Below, one piece after another: positions 62,509 through 64,000 of a DNA stretch of 64,000 nucleotides. The translations under genes were made by a program, and so were the position numbers. Under the pieces are notes generated by a model that was not told where the DNA came from, did not search any database, and saw nothing but the letters and a program-made list of their open reading frames with translations. Position 1 is the stretch's first letter; every line of letters begins with the position of its first letter. This stretch comes from Oscarella lobularis (taxonomy: Eukaryota; Porifera; Homoscleromorpha; Homosclerophorida; Oscarellidae), in the NCBI RefSeq assembly GCF_947507565.1, contig NC_089178.1, positions 744,001-808,000 of the forward strand. The letters are read 5' to 3'.

Positions 62509-64000
62509 ATGAGTCGTTGCGATGGGCTCGGCCACAAAAACTTCGAGTTTGCTACCTCTAAGTCGACTAGAAGAGATACCAATACCGAAAGGCAGCGCGC
62601 GCTGTTCTTTCAGCGTTCTCTAAAAGAGTGGTGCGCTGGTCTCTTTTCCAGAACAAAATCGTCCGCACGCTCGTAGTGGGCATCGAAGCGTCGCCGACGC
62701 GTCCGCAGTTTACGTTTTTGGTGGCTATCATGGAGACGGCCAGCTGCTCTTTCCCGACGTTCGTTTTCCCTTTTTTGAGAAATGGAATGCATCTCTGAGT
62801 AGGTGTGGCGATTTGACGTCATTCGCGAAGAGTGGAAACTGATTGGCTCGTCAGATAATTATCCAACGTCAGTGGCGTCAAGCTCTGGTCTGTATGCACA
62901 GTATCTTCGATATATTTCATTCATTCTTTGTAACCCCTTTGCAGTTCTTCTTTGTGGCAATAGTCTTCTCGTCTTTGGAGGATCCGGTGGTACGCGCTCT
63001 CCCCTCTCTCCTCCGGGCTTGGCCGTGACTTTAGCACCCTATAGTTCCCTTTGGATATGCCAACAGCAATCAACTGCACTTAATCAATCTCAGGACGGGT
63101 CAGAGCAAAGAGTTACCATGCACGGGAGATATACCTGAGAAGAAGTATGGAGCTGTAAGATTTGCTTCTTTTTCTGTTTCTTCATCTTGACTGAAGTGGC
63201 GTTATTGCTTCTAGAGCATGGCGCCAAGTCAGGATGGTCGACTTTATCTCTACGGCGGAACAACTGGTTCCTTTTTCAATTCAGACGTCCATTGTTTGGA
63301 TTTGAAAACGCAAGTCTACACTAAACTGGAGAGCGCTGGCAAGAACAAACCAGAGCCAAGGTCTCTAAACAATAACTAACTACAGTGAAACCTGCGTAAA
63401 CCGGTCACGTCTGAGCCAAAATTTTGTGCCGTTTTACAAAGATTATTCAGCATAATAACATAACATTAGGTTTAACCGGGACCTAAAGCATTTGGACTGA
63501 ATAGGCATATTATTCAGGTGACCGGATAAGCAGGTTTACTCGAGCAAGACGTCATTCATACTCTGCCTTTTATGCTCCTCCGTGAGAAGAGCGGAGGAGC
63601 GAATTTAATATATGAAGACTGTGGGCTCAATTGGGCTGCCCACTAATAGTTTCGTTCTTTCTAGATATCGTCATGAAATGGTTTGGGATTCAAAGAAGTT
63701 CTACGTTATAGGGGGATCAACGATTGATCAAGAGTACCGTTTTGATACGGTTTGTACGGGTTGGAATGTAAAGGCCCCTAATTAGTCATTCTCGTGTTAG
63801 ATTCATGCGTTTGATTTCGAGTCACAATTGTGGAATGAATGCGCTTGTCATCCGGCACAAAGAGACGGTGAAAGCAGGCTCTCTACTGATCCTGCCTCAT
63901 ATTTACGTGTTGCAATGTGTAGGCTTTCCGAATTCGCGACGTTTTCACGCCTGTGCAAAGCTAAATCACAGTGAGCGAGGGGAAACTGCTACCGCGTTAA
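62509..64000 (+). CDS. KLHDC10: Kelch domain-containing protein 10 (3' end outside window)
   Basis: Kelch beta-propeller protein, substrate receptor for Cul2 ligases in mammals. The exon near 62655-62770 reads HARSGHRSVADASAVYVFGG and GDGQLLFPD. Then VWRFDVIREEWKLIGSSDNY, LLCGNSLLVFGGSG, PFGYANSNQLHL-like and SMAPSQDGRLYLYGGTTGSF, SDVHCLDLKTQVYTKLES, RYRHEMVWDSKKFYVIGG, IHAFDFESQLWNECACHPAQ and FPNSRRFHACAKLNH follow in order, matching KLHDC10 kelch repeats including the GGTTG and RYRHE blocks. The start codon is uncertain: Met candidates lie at 62509 and 62523, and the first splice donor was not settled. The gene begins about 30 bp from the ZC3HC1 start on the other strand. The open frame runs beyond the window end. 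Confidence 0.85.

Overview
The window is animal nuclear DNA from a compact genome. Genes lie head to tail or head to head with tens to a few hundred bases between them, and most introns are about 45-60 bases with plain GT-AG ends. The gene set is metazoan: KMT2E/SETD5, HAUS8, ZC3HC1, KLHDC10, IQCA1/DRC11, collagen-like proteins, and Hedgehog-related and Dickkopf-like secreted proteins. Expanded ankyrin-TKL kinases and giant extracellular repeat proteins suggest a non-bilaterian, most likely a sponge. A homoscleromorph such as Oscarella would fit the short introns, but the species is an inference.

Layout. 1-10.6 kb holds housekeeping genes: the 3' part of the splicing factor XAB2/SYF1 (+), an ACC-synthase-like PLP enzyme (+), a caspase-fold protein (-), a DUF72 protein (-) and, head to head with it, SEC13 (+). 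10.6-32 kb is rich in secreted or cell-surface genes: two short collagen-like membrane proteins (-), with Rab GDI (+) among them, an orphan set of C-terminal exons (-), a two-domain Hedgehog/M15-fold secreted protein (-), a giant dermatopontin-sushi-EGF-FN3-like repeat protein (+), and a multi-repeat Dickkopf-like protein (+). 32-41 kb holds HAUS8 and a KMT2E/SETD5-like PHD-SET protein (+).

41.5-51.7 kb is a tandem array of ankyrin-repeat protein-kinase genes, with two near-full copies and one decayed remnant. In the ankyrin region most exons encode one 33-residue repeat. The first copy has a one-base frameshift in the kinase catalytic loop, and the second carries an internal three-exon duplication. 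52.9-64 kb is dense again: IQCA1/DRC11 (-), a WWE plus OTU-like protein whose catalytic residues look replaced (-), TFIIA gamma (+), UBE2H (-), ZC3HC1 (-) and the first part of KLHDC10 (+).

The strongest candidates for new biology are the Hint-less tandem Hedgehog/M15-fold protein at 15.4-17.1 kb, which shares its upstream region with the giant matrix protein, and the WWE-pseudo-OTU gene at 57.2-59.1 kb. All gene models are assembled by eye from reading frames and splice signals; exon ends may be off in places, and homology calls rest on recognising conserved motifs, not on a search.
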